Source of the DNA: an uncultured Roseburia sp. | GTDB taxonomy: Bacteria; Bacillota; Clostridia; Lachnospirales; Lachnospiraceae | DNA: 64,000 nt | NCBI GenBank assembly: GCA_947644305.1 | Contig: CANRYS010000014.1 | Coordinates: 43,035-107,034, forward strand | Reading direction: 5' to 3' | Shown here: piece after piece, positions 8,154 to 17,641 of the stretch | Numbering within the stretch: position 1 is the first letter of the stretch | Layout of the letters: each line of letters opens with the position of its first letter | The notes under the pieces: model-generated | What the model was told of the DNA's origin: nothing | The model's input: the letters and a program-made list of their open reading frames with translations, nothing else | Databases searched by the model: none | Translations under genes and position numbers: made by a program

Positions 8154-8308
8154 AACCTGCACCTCCAAATGTAATAAAAAAAGATAACTGTTTTTAAAGC
8201 CAGCTATCCACATAAAATCAGTATTCTTTCATTTTGAAAAAATGGTTGACCATTGCGCGCTCCTCATATGGCGGCAAGGTGAGAGTGGATAACTCTGCTT
8301 TTTGCACC
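8154..8308 (-). promoter_or_regulatory. infC leader (L20-type autoregulatory leader)
   Basis: Untranslated leader of about 155 bases between the sigma-A promoter and infC. It contains an intrinsic terminator immediately before the infC ribosome site and enough upstream sequence for a competing fold. In Firmicutes the leader of this operon binds L20 and causes premature termination. I see the terminator; the L20-binding fold is inferred from position and not modelled. Confidence 0.7.
8175..8208 (-). terminator. Leader attenuator before infC
   Basis: Read leftwards: GATAGCTG, 10-base loop, CAGTTATC, then T7. It is 15 bases upstream of the infC GGAGGT site, so termination here would shut off the whole operon. 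Confidence 0.85.
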
Positions 8309-8314
8309 TTTGCT

Positions 8315-8344
8315 ATTTTACCACAGATGAGCGCAATGTGTCAA
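8315..8344 (-). promoter_or_regulatory. Sigma-A promoter of infC-rpmI-rplT
   Basis: Read leftwards: -35 TTGACA (8339-8344), 18-base spacer, -10 TAAAAT (8315-8320). Confidence 0.85.
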
Positions 8345-8354
8345 GGATAATTTT

Positions 8355-10334
8355 TCACTTATGCATTTTTATCGTTCTTTTCCACACATCATAAAACTGA
8401 AATTTAAGTCCATTTCCGGTTGGTATAATTTTTAGATCTCTTCCAAATCGAGTATAATACCATCCAGAGTAAGAAGAATATTTAAGTTTATAACTATCAG
8501 AATCTCTCAATTCTCCTGCCCGTGGATCTACTATTCCCCATACAGGCTTATCATCGTAATATCTTTTATAGGTAACCTTTGATTCGGAGATCGTAACATA
8601 ATAATCATATCCTGAACCGTTTCCTTTCCAGGAGCCTGTGATTTTCTTCAGGGATTCTTTATATTCTTTTATATCTATATTTTCTCTGAGATACCTTTTT
8701 GCAATTCCGGTATTCAGCTTTTGCAGTTTTTTATAAACGCCTTGGATATCACCTGATTTGATAATTCCCAAAAACTTACGATACATTGATGAATCCTTAT
8801 AATTCTTCAATTGAGCAAAACAGAAATCAGAAAAAGCACTGTATTCATTATCCCTCAAGTTCTTTTTCCCTTTTGTATACAAAACCTTTTTTATTGAAGA
8901 AACATCTGCTTTCGATAAATATTTCTGGATCTCGCTAAAGTTATTGACACATGTATATTTTTTGTCAATCGATAGTAAGTATGCCTTTTTTAATTCACCG
9001 CTTAATTCAGATATATGTTCAGAGGAAATATGTTCAAAGCAATGGTCAACAGCCTCTATGTAATTTCCTTCTTCAATCAAATATTTTGCACTATCATAGT
9101 ATACATTTTCTAAGGAAGCAGAATATTTATCTACAACTTTCGATAAATATAACTCTTTTGCGCTTTCAAAATCCAAGTTAATTAATGATTTTTTCCCACA
9201 TTGCAGCAAAGCGTCATTTAATTCTTTGCTTTCTATAATGTCTTGATTTTTAATATTGGAATAACATAAAAGCATATGATCTTGGTTGCCGTTATTTGCT
9301 TCCTTTATGCATGCATTTTTCCACAAATCATTTATTTTCGTACCTTTTGCTTCCTCGGTATCCTGAATTTTTTCGTAACATGTTTGTGCACTGTCAATAT
9401 CATTTTCATTCAAAAACTTAATGCAACAATCATAGTATCCTTCTAATTCTATAGATGCTCGCAATGATCCTGTTATCTTTTGAAAAGTTTTTTCAGCAGT
9501 GTCAAAATTCTTTTCATTTAAATATCTCTGGGCTTGATCACTGTAGTAGCGAGGTAAAACCACATATTTTGCCAGCAGAAATACACCGGTCAAAATCAGC
9601 GCGCATACTAAGAATAATTTAACCCTTTTTATGTTCCGGTTATGTATATTTCTGCGTCTGTCTTCTTCTTGTTGTCTCTCTATTTCCTCTTTTCTTCGCA
9701 GTTCTTCCTCATATTCCATGTGCCTCTGATTCAAATATGCAGTATCCGATAATTTCGTTAATTTATCAATATTCAAACCACATTTGCGACACGTTTTCTC
9801 TTCTGTAGCATTCAATGTACCACAAGGACATATCCAATATTCCTCATCCTGCACCAGCATATTCCGGCATTTTATTATTGAATTGAAAAGACTTATTTCA
9901 CGAATATATTGTTCCATAACTGGACTGTCTATAACTAATCTTTCAACTTTAGGAATACTATGTATTGAAATAGTCTGATCCTTTATTGTCCCATTTGTAT
10001 ATGCTATTTTTGTTATTGCAAATGAAAATTTTCTTGCATCTGCATATGGAATTTCTACAGGAATATCTGTTCCAAAAGATGCGTTTTGACGAATATTCAT
10101 GTCAAGATAAATTCCTTGAATAACGCCCAGCTCTTTTCCCGAAATATCATAACAAGTGATATCAACATATACAGCAGCTATTGGGAGACTTTGTACATTT
10201 GTAAACTTGCCTTGAAAAATATTAATTTCCTTTTGTTCATCAAATAATAAGGCAGCTTTCTCAAGAAGTAACGGTGATTCCTTTTGGTAATACTTTTCAT
10301 CTATACTTAGTATTTTGCGATAGCGTTCTCTCAT
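8355..10334 (-). CDS. Zinc-ribbon, single-pass membrane protein with TPR-like repeats (paralogue of 57384-59093)
   Basis: 659-residue protein of unknown function. Residues 1-130 look like a beta-rich domain; residues 165-190 form a zinc ribbon (Cys169, Cys171, Cys182, Cys185). A charged coiled-coil-like stretch (205-232) leads to one membrane helix (239-261). The rest is a chain of helical repeats with TPR-like spacing (YLNEKNFDTAEKTFQKI) and a small beta-rich C-terminal domain. The zinc ribbon before the helix suggests a cytosolic N-terminus and exported repeats. The gene at 57384 has the same order of parts and alignable N-terminal sequence. A small two-helix membrane protein 18 bp upstream is probably co-transcribed. 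Confidence 0.75.
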   Translation of the reverse strand: MRERYRKILSIDEKYYQKESPLLLEKAALLFDEQKEINIFQGKFTNVQSLPIAAVYVDITCYDISGKELGVIQGIYLDMNIRQNASFGTDIPVEIPYADARKFSFAITKIAYTNGTIKDQTISIHSIPKVERLVIDSPVMEQYIREISLFNSIIKCRNMLVQDEEYWICPCGTLNATEEKTCRKCGLNIDKLTKLSDTAYLNQRHMEYEEELRRKEEIERQQEEDRRRNIHNRNIKRVKLFLVCALILTGVFLLAKYVVLPRYYSDQAQRYLNEKNFDTAEKTFQKITGSLRASIELEGYYDCCIKFLNENDIDSAQTCYEKIQDTEEAKGTKINDLWKNACIKEANNGNQDHMLLCYSNIKNQDIIESKELNDALLQCGKKSLINLDFESAKELYLSKVVDKYSASLENVYYDSAKYLIEEGNYIEAVDHCFEHISSEHISELSGELKKAYLLSIDKKYTCVNNFSEIQKYLSKADVSSIKKVLYTKGKKNLRDNEYSAFSDFCFAQLKNYKDSSMYRKFLGIIKSGDIQGVYKKLQKLNTGIAKRYLRENIDIKEYKESLKKITGSWKGNGSGYDYYVTISESKVTYKRYYDDKPVWGIVDPRAGELRDSDSYKLKYSSYSGWYYTRFGRDLKIIPTGNGLKFQFYDVWKRTIKMHK

Positions 10335-10352
10335 CTTGACTGACCTTTTTAT

Positions 10353-10676
10353 TTATAACGGTGGTAATTCTGACTGTTCAAAAATACTAGTTTTACTCTC
10401 ATCTTCTTTGTATGACAGCATCTCCAAATATCCCAAAGCCTCACTTAAACCTGCAAGAATGGCATACAAAACACCTGTGCTGAAAACGCTTGAAACTAAA
10501 ATCGAAAGAGTTAATCCAACATCCCGTTTTGCCTCCTTCGATACCCCATAATACTGTGAATAGGACACCTCCTTAACTTCCCCATATTTAGCAGCGAGAA
10601 ATATCGAACCAATAATCCCCAACACCAAAACTGCAACTGCTAATCTCTCACATAATCTTTTGTACTTTGAATTCAT
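10353..10676 (-). CDS. Small two-helix membrane protein
   Basis: 107 residues with two hydrophobic helices (about 11-30 and 52-82) joined by a polar stretch and ending in an acidic tail. I do not recognise the family. It starts after a GGAGG-type site and lies 18 bp upstream of the zinc-ribbon/TPR gene on the same strand, so the two probably act together in the membrane. AT content is higher than in the ribosomal genes nearby. Confidence 0.65.
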   Translation of the reverse strand: MNSKYKRLCERLAVAVLVLGIIGSIFLAAKYGEVKEVSYSQYYGVSKEAKRDVGLTLSILVSSVFSTGVLYAILAGLSEALGYLEMLSYKEDESKTSIFEQSELPPL

Positions 10677-10912
10677 TTTTTCTTCCTCCTAAAATTTAAA
10701 TTCTTTATCTTTTGTTTATAAACATTTTACTTATATTATTAGAACATAATTTACTTATCTTGTCAAGAAATATTACTCCAAAAAAGCAGTAAAAAATCCC
10801 CATATAAACCACATTGTCAACCTGTTTTTGATGTGCTAAAATAACTTCTGACAAAGTTATTAGCAAGTTGTTTGCGCAACTTAAGTTGTGCGGAAAGCAG
10901 GTGATCTCTCTG

Positions 10913-11344
10913 ATGGATAAAGTTTTATACCGACTTGGCATCTTCTTTTTTATCGCTGGCATCATTGTATCTATTATGCAAAATTTTGGAGTGATAAATC
11001 TTTCACAGTTATTATACCCCTGCCTGTTCCACAAAATTACAGGTCTCTACTGTCCCGGTTGTGGGGGAACCCGAGCCTTTACGTCACTGCTACAGGGGCG
11101 TTTCATCTCCTGCTTTGTCTATCATCCTTTTGTATTTTACTGTTTCGTGATGTATGTCTTGTTTATGACAAGTCACACACTGGAAAAGCTATATATTAGC
11201 AAAAATAAAAAGAAAGCCCCCAACAAATCTCCTTTTGCTAAAGGACTTCCTTTTCGTATCGGTTATGTTTACTTCGGCATTGTCATCATACTATTACAAT
11301 GGATGATTAAGAACATATTCCTGTTTCTAATCAATAATAACTGA
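10913..11344 (+). CDS. DUF2752 membrane protein
   Basis: 143-residue integral membrane protein with three or so hydrophobic segments. The DUF2752 signature is plain: LYPCLFHKITGLYCPGCGGT, a short Cys-rich motif between helices. The function of the family is not established. I chose the ATG at 10913 (AGGTGA site upstream) over one 45 bases earlier. Its 3' end overlaps the convergent gene at 11331 by 14 bp. The downstream genes on the other strand are also small membrane proteins, so this patch may code for cell-envelope functions. Confidence 0.8.
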   Translation: MDKVLYRLGIFFFIAGIIVSIMQNFGVINLSQLLYPCLFHKITGLYCPGCGGTRAFTSLLQGRFISCFVYHPFVFYCFVMYVLFMTSHTLEKLYISKNKKKAPNKSPFAKGLPFRIGYVYFGIVIILLQWMIKNIFLFLINNN

Positions 11345-11696
11345 TATCCATCCTGAAAAACTGCTGCATCCAATCCCGGACCTGATTCTGGTCATTGGGA
11401 TCAATCTGATTTAGCTGCTCCCAAATTTGAGGGTCCATTACATTATTCCAATCAATCATCATAGCCAGGCTGAACAAAATATAGACCCCTAGCAGGATTC
11501 CCATCCCATTCAGGATAATTCCGACGATTCCCAGCGTTTTGCCGGAACCAGTTCCCTTTACAATACAAATGATCGAAAAAACCATACCTACAATCGCTGG
11601 TACCAATCCTAATCCCAGACAGGTACAGCAGAGGATGGAAAATCCACCCAGTATGACTGCTGCAATACCTAGGCCTTTTTTTGCATTCTCTTCCAT
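11331..11696 (-). CDS. DUF4190-like small membrane protein
   Basis: 121 residues with three hydrophobic stretches: GLGIAAVILGGFSILCC, LVPAIVGMVFSIICIVKG and LGIVGIILNGMGILLGVYILF. This pattern of Gly-rich helices separated by GSGKTLG is typical of DUF4190 proteins, which have no known function. The hydrophilic C-terminus (DPQIWEQLNQIDPNDQNQ) is rich in Asn and Gln. A similar DUF4190-like gene lies directly upstream (28 bp gap), and the pair is transcribed behind thrS. Confidence 0.7.
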   Translation of the reverse strand: MEENAKKGLGIAAVILGGFSILCCTCLGLGLVPAIVGMVFSIICIVKGTGSGKTLGIVGIILNGMGILLGVYILFSLAMMIDWNNVMDPQIWEQLNQIDPNDQNQVRDWMQQFFRMDISYY

Positions 11697-11723
11697 TTAT
11701 TTTCTACTCCTTTTCCGATATGA

Positions 11724-12068
11724 TCAGGGGCAAAAGATCTTTTGGCCCCAGATGGGAAGCGCTGCCATCACTGTATCTTTTCCAGCCGGAACGGTTCCTG
11801 GATTCACGCCGCCTCCCTCCGAATACAGCATGATACTGATCACAACCAGGGTTATACTCAGTGTCAGCCCCACCGCTCCCACAACGATGCCAGCAACCGC
11901 CAGATCCTTCTGCCTCTGATTCTCTTCCCGCAGAGCAATGATTCCAAGTACGATCCCTACCACAGCACACAGTATCGCCATCTGCCACAGGCAGCAATTC
12001 AGCACCGATACGCAGGATACCACCAGGGACCCAATCGCCTTTGCATTCGGTCTATTGTTTGTTTCCAT
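11724..12068 (-). CDS. DUF4190-like small membrane protein, coupled to thrS
   Basis: 114 residues with Gly/Val-rich hydrophobic helices (IGSLVVSCVSVLNCCLWQ, ILCAVVGIVLGIIAL, LAVAGIVVGAVGLTLSI) and an ENQRQKD loop, the DUF4190 pattern. The ATG at 12068 lies inside the last codons of thrS (17-bp overlap) after a GAGGAG site, so translation is likely coupled to thrS. It is a paralogue-like neighbour of the gene at 11331. Function unknown; the thrS link is probably only transcriptional. Confidence 0.7.
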   Translation of the reverse strand: METNNRPNAKAIGSLVVSCVSVLNCCLWQMAILCAVVGIVLGIIALREENQRQKDLAVAGIVVGAVGLTLSITLVVISIMLYSEGGGVNPGTVPAGKDTVMAALPIWGQKIFCP

Positions 12069-14025
12069 CACTCGTCTCCTCTTCAACCTTTCGGATCTCT
12101 TTGGTTCGGATCTCCTCTGCGATATCCTGGATGAAATCAGAAAGCGCCACCTGACCTTCATCCCCCTTATATCGACTCCGCAAAGATACCAGGTTTTCTT
12201 CCTGCTCCTTCTGACCAACGATCAGCATATACGGAATCTTTTTGAGTCTCGCCTCACGGATCTTAAACCCAATCTTTTCCGAGCGATTATCCACTGTGGC
12301 ATCCACACCATTTCTATCCAGTTCCGCCTTTACCTGTTCCGCATACTCCGAATATTTTTCTGATATGGGAAGGACACGAACCTGTTCTGGACATAGCCAT
12401 GTCGGGAACAAACCAGCGTATTTTTCAATCAACCATGCCAGTGTTCTCTCATAGCACCCAAGAGAAGTCCTGTGAATGATATAGGGACGTACTTTTTCCC
12501 CATTTTCATCGATATAGTACATGTCAAACTGCTCTGCCAGAAGGGCATCCCACTGAATCGTGATCATAGTATCCTCTTTGCCATAGACATTTTTCGCATT
12601 GATATCTACCTTCGGACCATAAAAGGCGGCCTCGCCCACGTCCTCCGTAAAGGGAATGTTCAGTTCCATAAGAATATTACGGATATGCTGCTCCGTCTCT
12701 TCCCAGACTTCTGCCTCACCGATATATTTTTCCTTATTCGCTGGATCCCATTTGGACAGATGATAGGTGACATCTTCTTCCAGACCAAGGGTCTGAAGGC
12801 AATACTGCGCCAATGCGATACAACCTTTGAATTCCTCCACCATCTGATCAGGGCGTACCACCAGATGTCCCTCTGAAATGGTAAACTGTCTTACACGGGT
12901 GAGACCGTGCATCTCTCCTGATTCTTCATTTCGGAACAGGGTAGAGGTCTCCCCATAACGGCAGGGCAGGTCACGATAGGATTTCTGGCTGGCTTTGAAC
13001 ACATAATATTGGAAGGGACAGGTCATAGGCCGCAGCGCAAATACTTCTTTGTCTTTTTCCTCATCTCCCAGCACAAACATTCCATCGGTATAGTGGTCCC
13101 AGTGCCCGGAAATCTTATACAGATCGCTCTTTGCCATTAGCGGCGTCTTTGTTCGAATATAGCCCCACTCTTTATCTTCTAGATCTTCAATCCAGCGCTG
13201 AAGCTTCATGATCATTTTCGCTCCGTTTGGCATGATCAGAGGAAGTCCCTGTCCGATCACATCCACTGTGGTGAAGAGTTCCATCTCCCGGCCCAGTTTA
13301 TTATGATCCCGTTTTTTAATGTCAGCCAGATGTTCCATATGGGCATCCAGGTCTGCCTTTTTGGTAAATGCTGTACCATATACACGGGTCAACATCTTAT
13401 TTTTTTCATTTCCTCTCCAGTAAGCGCCGGAAGATGAGATCAGCTTCATGGCTTTTAATGGCTTCGTACTCATCAGATGGGGACCAGCACACAGGTCGAT
13501 ATATTCGCCCTGCTGGTAGAAAGAGATCTGTGCGTCTTCTGGAAGATCTTCGATTAGTTCTACTTTATATGGCTCTTCCCGCTTTTTCATCAGTTCGATC
13601 GCTTCCTGTCTCGGAAGGGTAAAGCGCTCAAGCTCTGCCCCCTCCTTCACGATCTTTTTCATCTCTTTTTCTATTTTATCAAGGGCTTCCCTGTCCAATG
13701 ACTCCATATCAAAATCATAGTAAAATCCGTCGGCGATCGAAGGACCGATGGCACATTTTGCCTCCGGGTACAGACGCTTGATCGCCTGCGCCAGCACATG
13801 GGAAGCGGTATGCCGATAGGCTGCCTTTCCTTCCTCGCTGTCAAAAGTAAGTATATTCAACTCATGCTCTCCGTCCACCACCGTACGAAGATCCACCGCC
13901 TCACCATCCAGCTCTGCCACACAGGCCACTCTGGCAAGTCCTTCACTGATGTCTTTCGCAATATCAATAATCGCCATTGGCCCCGCATATTCTTTGCTGG
14001 AACCATCTTTCAGTAATACTTTCAT
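12052..14025 (-). CDS. thrS: Threonyl-tRNA synthetase
   Basis: Charges tRNA-Thr with threonine and edits mischarged serine. 657 aa, full length. Domains in order: TGS (about 1-63), the editing SAD domain (about 65-220, with the HTASHVLAQA and HLMSTKP-type ligands), the class II catalytic core (about 240-540, motif 2 FRNEESGEMHGLTRVRQFT, Zn-site Cys in LRPMTCPFQYYVF and His in IIHRTSLGCYER), and the anticodon-binding domain (about 545-640). Expression is controlled by the T-box leader at 14149-14400. Two DUF4190-like genes follow in the same transcript. Confidence 0.98.
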   Translation of the reverse strand: MKVLLKDGSSKEYAGPMAIIDIAKDISEGLARVACVAELDGEAVDLRTVVDGEHELNILTFDSEEGKAAYRHTASHVLAQAIKRLYPEAKCAIGPSIADGFYYDFDMESLDREALDKIEKEMKKIVKEGAELERFTLPRQEAIELMKKREEPYKVELIEDLPEDAQISFYQQGEYIDLCAGPHLMSTKPLKAMKLISSSGAYWRGNEKNKMLTRVYGTAFTKKADLDAHMEHLADIKKRDHNKLGREMELFTTVDVIGQGLPLIMPNGAKMIMKLQRWIEDLEDKEWGYIRTKTPLMAKSDLYKISGHWDHYTDGMFVLGDEEKDKEVFALRPMTCPFQYYVFKASQKSYRDLPCRYGETSTLFRNEESGEMHGLTRVRQFTISEGHLVVRPDQMVEEFKGCIALAQYCLQTLGLEEDVTYHLSKWDPANKEKYIGEAEVWEETEQHIRNILMELNIPFTEDVGEAAFYGPKVDINAKNVYGKEDTMITIQWDALLAEQFDMYYIDENGEKVRPYIIHRTSLGCYERTLAWLIEKYAGLFPTWLCPEQVRVLPISEKYSEYAEQVKAELDRNGVDATVDNRSEKIGFKIREARLKKIPYMLIVGQKEQEENLVSLRSRYKGDEGQVALSDFIQDIAEEIRTKEIRKVEEETSDGNKQ

Positions 14026-14061
14026 GTTTATTCCATTCCTTTCCTAGTTAAGTCGTCACAT

Positions 14062-14121
14062 ATCCCCCTGGAGACAACCAATTTTTCATGCAAACATGAA
14101 ATCGGTTGTCTCCAGGGGGAT
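14062..14121. repeat. Long near-perfect hairpin between T-box and thrS
   Basis: Arms of about 27 bases (ATCCCCCTGGAGACAACC and its complement, continuing to CATG) close on a CAAA loop with only a small internal bulge. It lies 37 bases upstream of the thrS ATG and outside the canonical T-box parts. No T-run follows on the minus strand. It may be an additional RNA switch, an mRNA-stabilising stem or a tiny mobile palindrome. Confidence 0.8.
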
Positions 14122-14148
14122 GCGTGTCTCGTTGTTTACACGCACGAA

Positions 14149-14400
14149 GCCCCGCCCCGGCAAACAATATTGTTTACAGGGACGGGGCATAATCATCTGT
14201 TAATTCCCGCGGTTCCACCCTAATTGGCATCTCTTCATCCGAAGGATACCCGGCTTCATTTGACGATAACGGGGTCACCGGACCGGATGAGGGCCACTCA
14301 GAGGTAGTTTTCAAATGTTTCCCATGGGGGTGCTTCCAGCCCGATACTTTGGTCACTGTAAAACCGCCCGTATTCCGGCACCCTTCTCTGTCATGTTATC
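14149..14400 (-). promoter_or_regulatory. T-box riboswitch controlling thrS
   Basis: The T-box sequence TGGAACCGCGG lies at 14207-14217 (minus strand), preceded by a stem I region that includes the candidate Thr specifier ACC in AGTGACCAAAG. It is followed by a G/C-rich terminator hairpin at 14149-14188 (GCCCCGTCCC / GGGGCGGGGC). By established mechanism uncharged tRNA-Thr pairs with the specifier and T-box and favours the antiterminator. The usual T-run after the terminator is reduced to TTCGT, which is odd. The specifier assignment is inference. Confidence 0.9.
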
Positions 14401-14433
14401 GCATTTTACTCGTCTCTTCAACGTGTTATGGAT

Positions 14434-14462
14434 ATTATAATCATTTGGATGTGGATTGTCAA
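14434..14462 (-). promoter_or_regulatory. Sigma-A promoter of the thrS T-box transcript
   Basis: Consensus in both boxes: TTGACA (14457-14462), 17-base spacer, TATAAT (14434-14439), read leftwards. Confidence 0.9.
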
Positions 14463-14488
14463 CTGTAAATTACTTACCAGCGTATGTC

Positions 14489-15268
14489 TCAAGCATGGAC
14501 ATTTCCTGTCTCACACGCCAGCAGATCCTCCACAAATTCCCGGTAATCTTGCATGGTCGTACAATTTGGAGCATAGTCGATCAACAGTTTCTTATTCATC
14601 TGTGCTTCTTTTGTCTTCACACACTCGCGCACCGCAGTAGGAAAGAGTCTGGTTCCGATCTGATCCGCCACTTGCTGAATCTCGTTTTTTACACTTTTTT
14701 CAAGATTGGATCGTCCTGCATATTTTACCAGTAAAAGCCCGGCGATCTCCAATTTTGGATTTTGGCGTTTCTGTACCGCTTTGATGGTTTCATTTAATTT
14801 GGATAACCCCTGCATCGCATAAGCATCTGCTGTCACCGGGATAATTACCCGGTCTGCGGCGATCAGACAGTTATACAATACCACATCCAACGATGGGGCT
14901 GTATCAATTACAATATAGTCGTACCCTTCTAATAATTCCAACGCATCTTGCAGGCGGTATAGTCCCTCTACGTTTCCGTCCAACATTTTTCCGGCTTTAG
15001 CCAGCAATGGGTCTGAAGCCACAATATCTCCATTGGGCATGTGCTGAATCGCTTCCTCGATTGGCAGGGCGTCAGAGTCAACCATCACATCATATAGTGT
15101 GGCCTGATCTTCTATCAGTGCCTGATAGGTGCTTGTGCTGTTCCCTTGGGGATCGGCATCGATCAATAATGTATTTCCCTTCGTTCCCAAAATCCCAGCC
15201 AGCGTCGTCGCTGTCGTTGTCTTCCCAATCCCACCCTTTTGGTTTGCGATCACATATGTTACTGCCAT
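14489..15268 (-). CDS. ParA/Soj-family AAA ATPase
   Basis: 259-residue deviant-Walker ATPase of the ParA/MinD class. Seen: ANQKGGIGKTTTATTLAG (deviant Walker A with the signature lysine), LLIDADPQGNSTS (Walker A'), and DYIVIDTAPSLD (Walker B). The start at 15268 follows a GGAGG site. By family it moves DNA or protein cargo by ATP-dependent dimerisation, usually with a ParB partner. No parB or centromere-like repeats are near, and the chromosome pair normally lies near oriC, so this is an orphan copy. A small DUF6465-like gene sits 35 bp upstream and is probably in the same operon. Confidence 0.9.
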   Translation of the reverse strand: MAVTYVIANQKGGIGKTTTATTLAGILGTKGNTLLIDADPQGNSTSTYQALIEDQATLYDVMVDSDALPIEEAIQHMPNGDIVASDPLLAKAGKMLDGNVEGLYRLQDALELLEGYDYIVIDTAPSLDVVLYNCLIAADRVIIPVTADAYAMQGLSKLNETIKAVQKRQNPKLEIAGLLLVKYAGRSNLEKSVKNEIQQVADQIGTRLFPTAVRECVKTKEAQMNKKLLIDYAPNCTTMQDYREFVEDLLACETGNVHA

Positions 15269-15303
15269 TTTTCTCCTCCGTCTTTCGTGTTCAGTATACA
15301 ATA

Positions 15304-15558
15304 CTAAAAAGCAATCTGACCTTCTATCTTCTTATTTATCACATAAAAAACTGCCTGATCCTCTGGCTTTACATAAATGTCTATGTCCTCAATCTCCGTC
15401 TCCTGCACGCCCCGGTCCAGAATATCCTGATAGATCAAGTCAAGCAAATGCTTTTCCGAGCGCTCCCGCCCCTGATACTGTATGATCAGATTTTTCTTGG
15501 CACTGGCAAAGCTGCCAATCTGCTGATTTGCCCTTTCCACACTGCATCTCCTTGCCAT
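15304..15558 (-). CDS. DUF6465-like small protein, partner of the ParA gene
   Basis: 84-residue cytosolic protein. The C-terminal half, IDIYVKPEDQAVFYVINKK, resembles the DUF6465 family of Lachnospiraceae, whose function is unknown; the N-terminal part is basic and polar. I start at the ATG at 15558, 6 bases after GGAGGTG, rather than 36 bases upstream. It is immediately upstream of the ParA-type gene on the same strand, so a role as adaptor or regulator of that ATPase is a reasonable guess only. Confidence 0.65.
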   Translation of the reverse strand: MARRCSVERANQQIGSFASAKKNLIIQYQGRERSEKHLLDLIYQDILDRGVQETEIEDIDIYVKPEDQAVFYVINKKIEGQIAF

Positions 15559-15676
15559 AAAGTCACCTCCAGAATTAACGTTTTCCATTTTCATTTGATA
15601 TTACTATACTTCATTGTATCATTCTTTTTATGGAAGGGCAAGTATACTAGTAAAATCCATAAAATGATCTTAGGGG

Positions 15677-17641
15677 TCAGCTCAATAATGGCAGCTCATT
15701 CTCCGGCGGCAGACAGACATGCCCCTGGCAGACATAATACGTTGTCCGGTCATTTTTCAGAGGGTATTCCTTTGTGTCCCCTTGAACCACCCGCACAAGC
15801 GCATCCAACGGCACCCGCAAGGGAAGAGACTGAATTTCCTTCCGATCCCTGACTGCCACTGTAATCTTCTCCGGGCCATGAAAGTAATCAGACAATGCCA
15901 TAAGAAACATAGCATAACCCGCCGGATACTCCTCTGCCACACCGCTCATAAAGGCAAGCTGGTTCTCCGTCCATTCTTCATATCGCTTTTCTCCCGTGAG
16001 AAAGGCAAGCTGCACGAGATTATACGCCATGACTGAGTTACCGCTGGGCAATGCCCCGTCATAGGTTTCCTTTGGGCGGAAGATCAATTTCTCATTTTCC
16101 CTGCCATACAGGAAAAAGCCCTGCTTTTCCGAATCGTGAAAATCCTGGACCGCCTTTTCGCAAAACTGCTCAGCCATCTCCCGGTACTCCTCTTTATATG
16201 TCGCACCATACAGCGCAAGGAGGGCATAGATCCCATAAGCATAGTCATCCAGAAATCCTTTTCCGCTCCATTTCCCATTCCGGGTACTGACATACAGTGC
16301 CGATCCGTCATACAATTCGTCCATGACAAAATGCCATGCCTTCTCTGCTGCCTGCAACCACTTTCCCTTCCCGGTCACACGATACAACTGACAAAGTGCC
16401 GCCACCATAAGGGCATTCCACGAGGTCAGAATTTTATCGTCCCGGTGCAGTGGAACTCTTTGTTTCCGGTATTCATAAATCGTCTGTCGCTGCTCCTCCA
16501 GCTCAGCAATATCCAGCGGTCCACGCAATAGGTTGGGAATGCTCTTTCCCTCAAAATTCCCCTTCTTCGTAATATCGTACCGGCTGTTCCATTTTTCCCC
16601 TGCCTCCACACCCAGAAGCGCAATAACTTCCTCCGGCTCAAACAAATAAAAAAGACCTTCACACCCCTCACTGTCTGCATCCTGTGCACAGTAAAAACCA
16701 CCCTCCGGTGCCGTCATTTCCCGCAGAATATAAGCCGCAGTCCGTTCTGCCACCTCGCAGTACACCGAATTTCCCGTCATCTGATACGCCTTGCAATAGG
16801 CATGGATCAGCAGCGCATTATCGTAGAGCATTTTCTCAAAATGAGGGACAAGATAAAACCGGTCCGTAGAATAGCGGCAGAACCCGCCGCCCACATGGTC
16901 AAACAAACCACCCCGTGCCATCTGTTGCAGCGTCTTCTCCACCATCTGCAGAACTTCCTGGTCGCTGTTTCTCTCATAGTATTTCATAAGAAATAAAAGA
17001 TTGTGGGCAGCCGGAAACTTAGGTGGCCCACTGAAACCTCCATACAGACTATCATAGTTTTTCTTATAAATGCCAATGGCTTTCAAAATCAGCTTCTCAT
17101 CCAGCGTACCACCTGTTTCATTTCTTCCATTCAAATACGACAGCACCTCATCAACCGGTTTTAGGAGAGTACTGCGGTCTGTCATCCATTTTTCATGGAT
17201 GATATGAAGCAGTTCTGTCAGACCGATCTGACCGTACCGGGCCGCCTTTGGAAAAAATGTACCAGCAAAGAAAGGGTTGCGGTCCGGCGTGAGAAAAATA
17301 GTCATGGGCCAGCCGCCGTTCCCGGTAAATGCCTGACAGACCGACATATAAACACTGTCCAGATCCGGCCTCTCCTCCCTGTCCACCTTGATGGAAATGA
17401 AATACTCATTCAAAAGCGATGCCACCTCTGGATCTTCAAAGCTCTCATGTGCCATAACATGACACCAGTGGCAGGTACTGTACCCAATGCTCAGAAACAC
17501 AGGCTTGTCCTCTCTTTCTGCTGTTTCAAAAGCTTCCTCACACCACGGATACCAGTCCACCGGATTGTTTGCATGCTGCAGCAAATATGGACTTGTCTGA
17601 TCACTTAACCGGTTTCTCGTCAAATTTTTTTTATTCCCCAT
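15677..17641 (-). CDS. Thioredoxin-fold/six-hairpin protein of the YyaL (DUF255, spermatogenesis-associated 20) family
   Basis: 654-residue cytosolic protein. Residues 1-165 are the DUF255 thioredoxin-like domain: [17 protein letters not shown], a CHWCHVM motif with Cys57 and Cys60, and DREERPDLD. The remaining part is an alpha/alpha toroid resembling N-acylglucosamine 2-epimerases and glycosidases ([29 protein letters not shown]). The family is widespread and its reaction unproven. Full length, monocistronic, no damage seen. Confidence 0.9.
   Translation of the reverse strand: MGNKKNLTRNRLSDQTSPYLLQHANNPVDWYPWCEEAFETAEREDKPVFLSIGYSTCHWCHVMAHESFEDPEVASLLNEYFISIKVDREERPDLDSVYMSVCQAFTGNGGWPMTIFLTPDRNPFFAGTFFPKAARYGQIGLTELLHIIHEKWMTDRSTLLKPVDEVLSYLNGRNETGGTLDEKLILKAIGIYKKNYDSLYGGFSGPPKFPAAHNLLFLMKYYERNSDQEVLQMVEKTLQQMARGGLFDHVGGGFCRYSTDRFYLVPHFEKMLYDNALLIHAYCKAYQMTGNSVYCEVAERTAAYILREMTAPEGGFYCAQDADSEGCEGLFYLFEPEEVIALLGVEAGEKWNSRYDITKKGNFEGKSIPNLLRGPLDIAELEEQRQTIYEYRKQRVPLHRDDKILTSWNALMVAALCQLYRVTGKGKWLQAAEKAWHFVMDELYDGSALYVSTRNGKWSGKGFLDDYAYGIYALLALYGATYKEEYREMAEQFCEKAVQDFHDSEKQGFFLYGRENEKLIFRPKETYDGALPSGNSVMAYNLVQLAFLTGEKRYEEWTENQLAFMSGVAEEYPAGYAMFLMALSDYFHGPEKITVAVRDRKEIQSLPLRVPLDALVRVVQGDTKEYPLKNDRTTYYVCQGHVCLPPENELPLLS

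Noticed and set aside
14489..15268. Chromosomal soj next to the replication origin
   Set aside because: No spo0J/parB, dnaA boxes, rpmH or gid genes nearby; treated as an orphan ParA-type ATPase.
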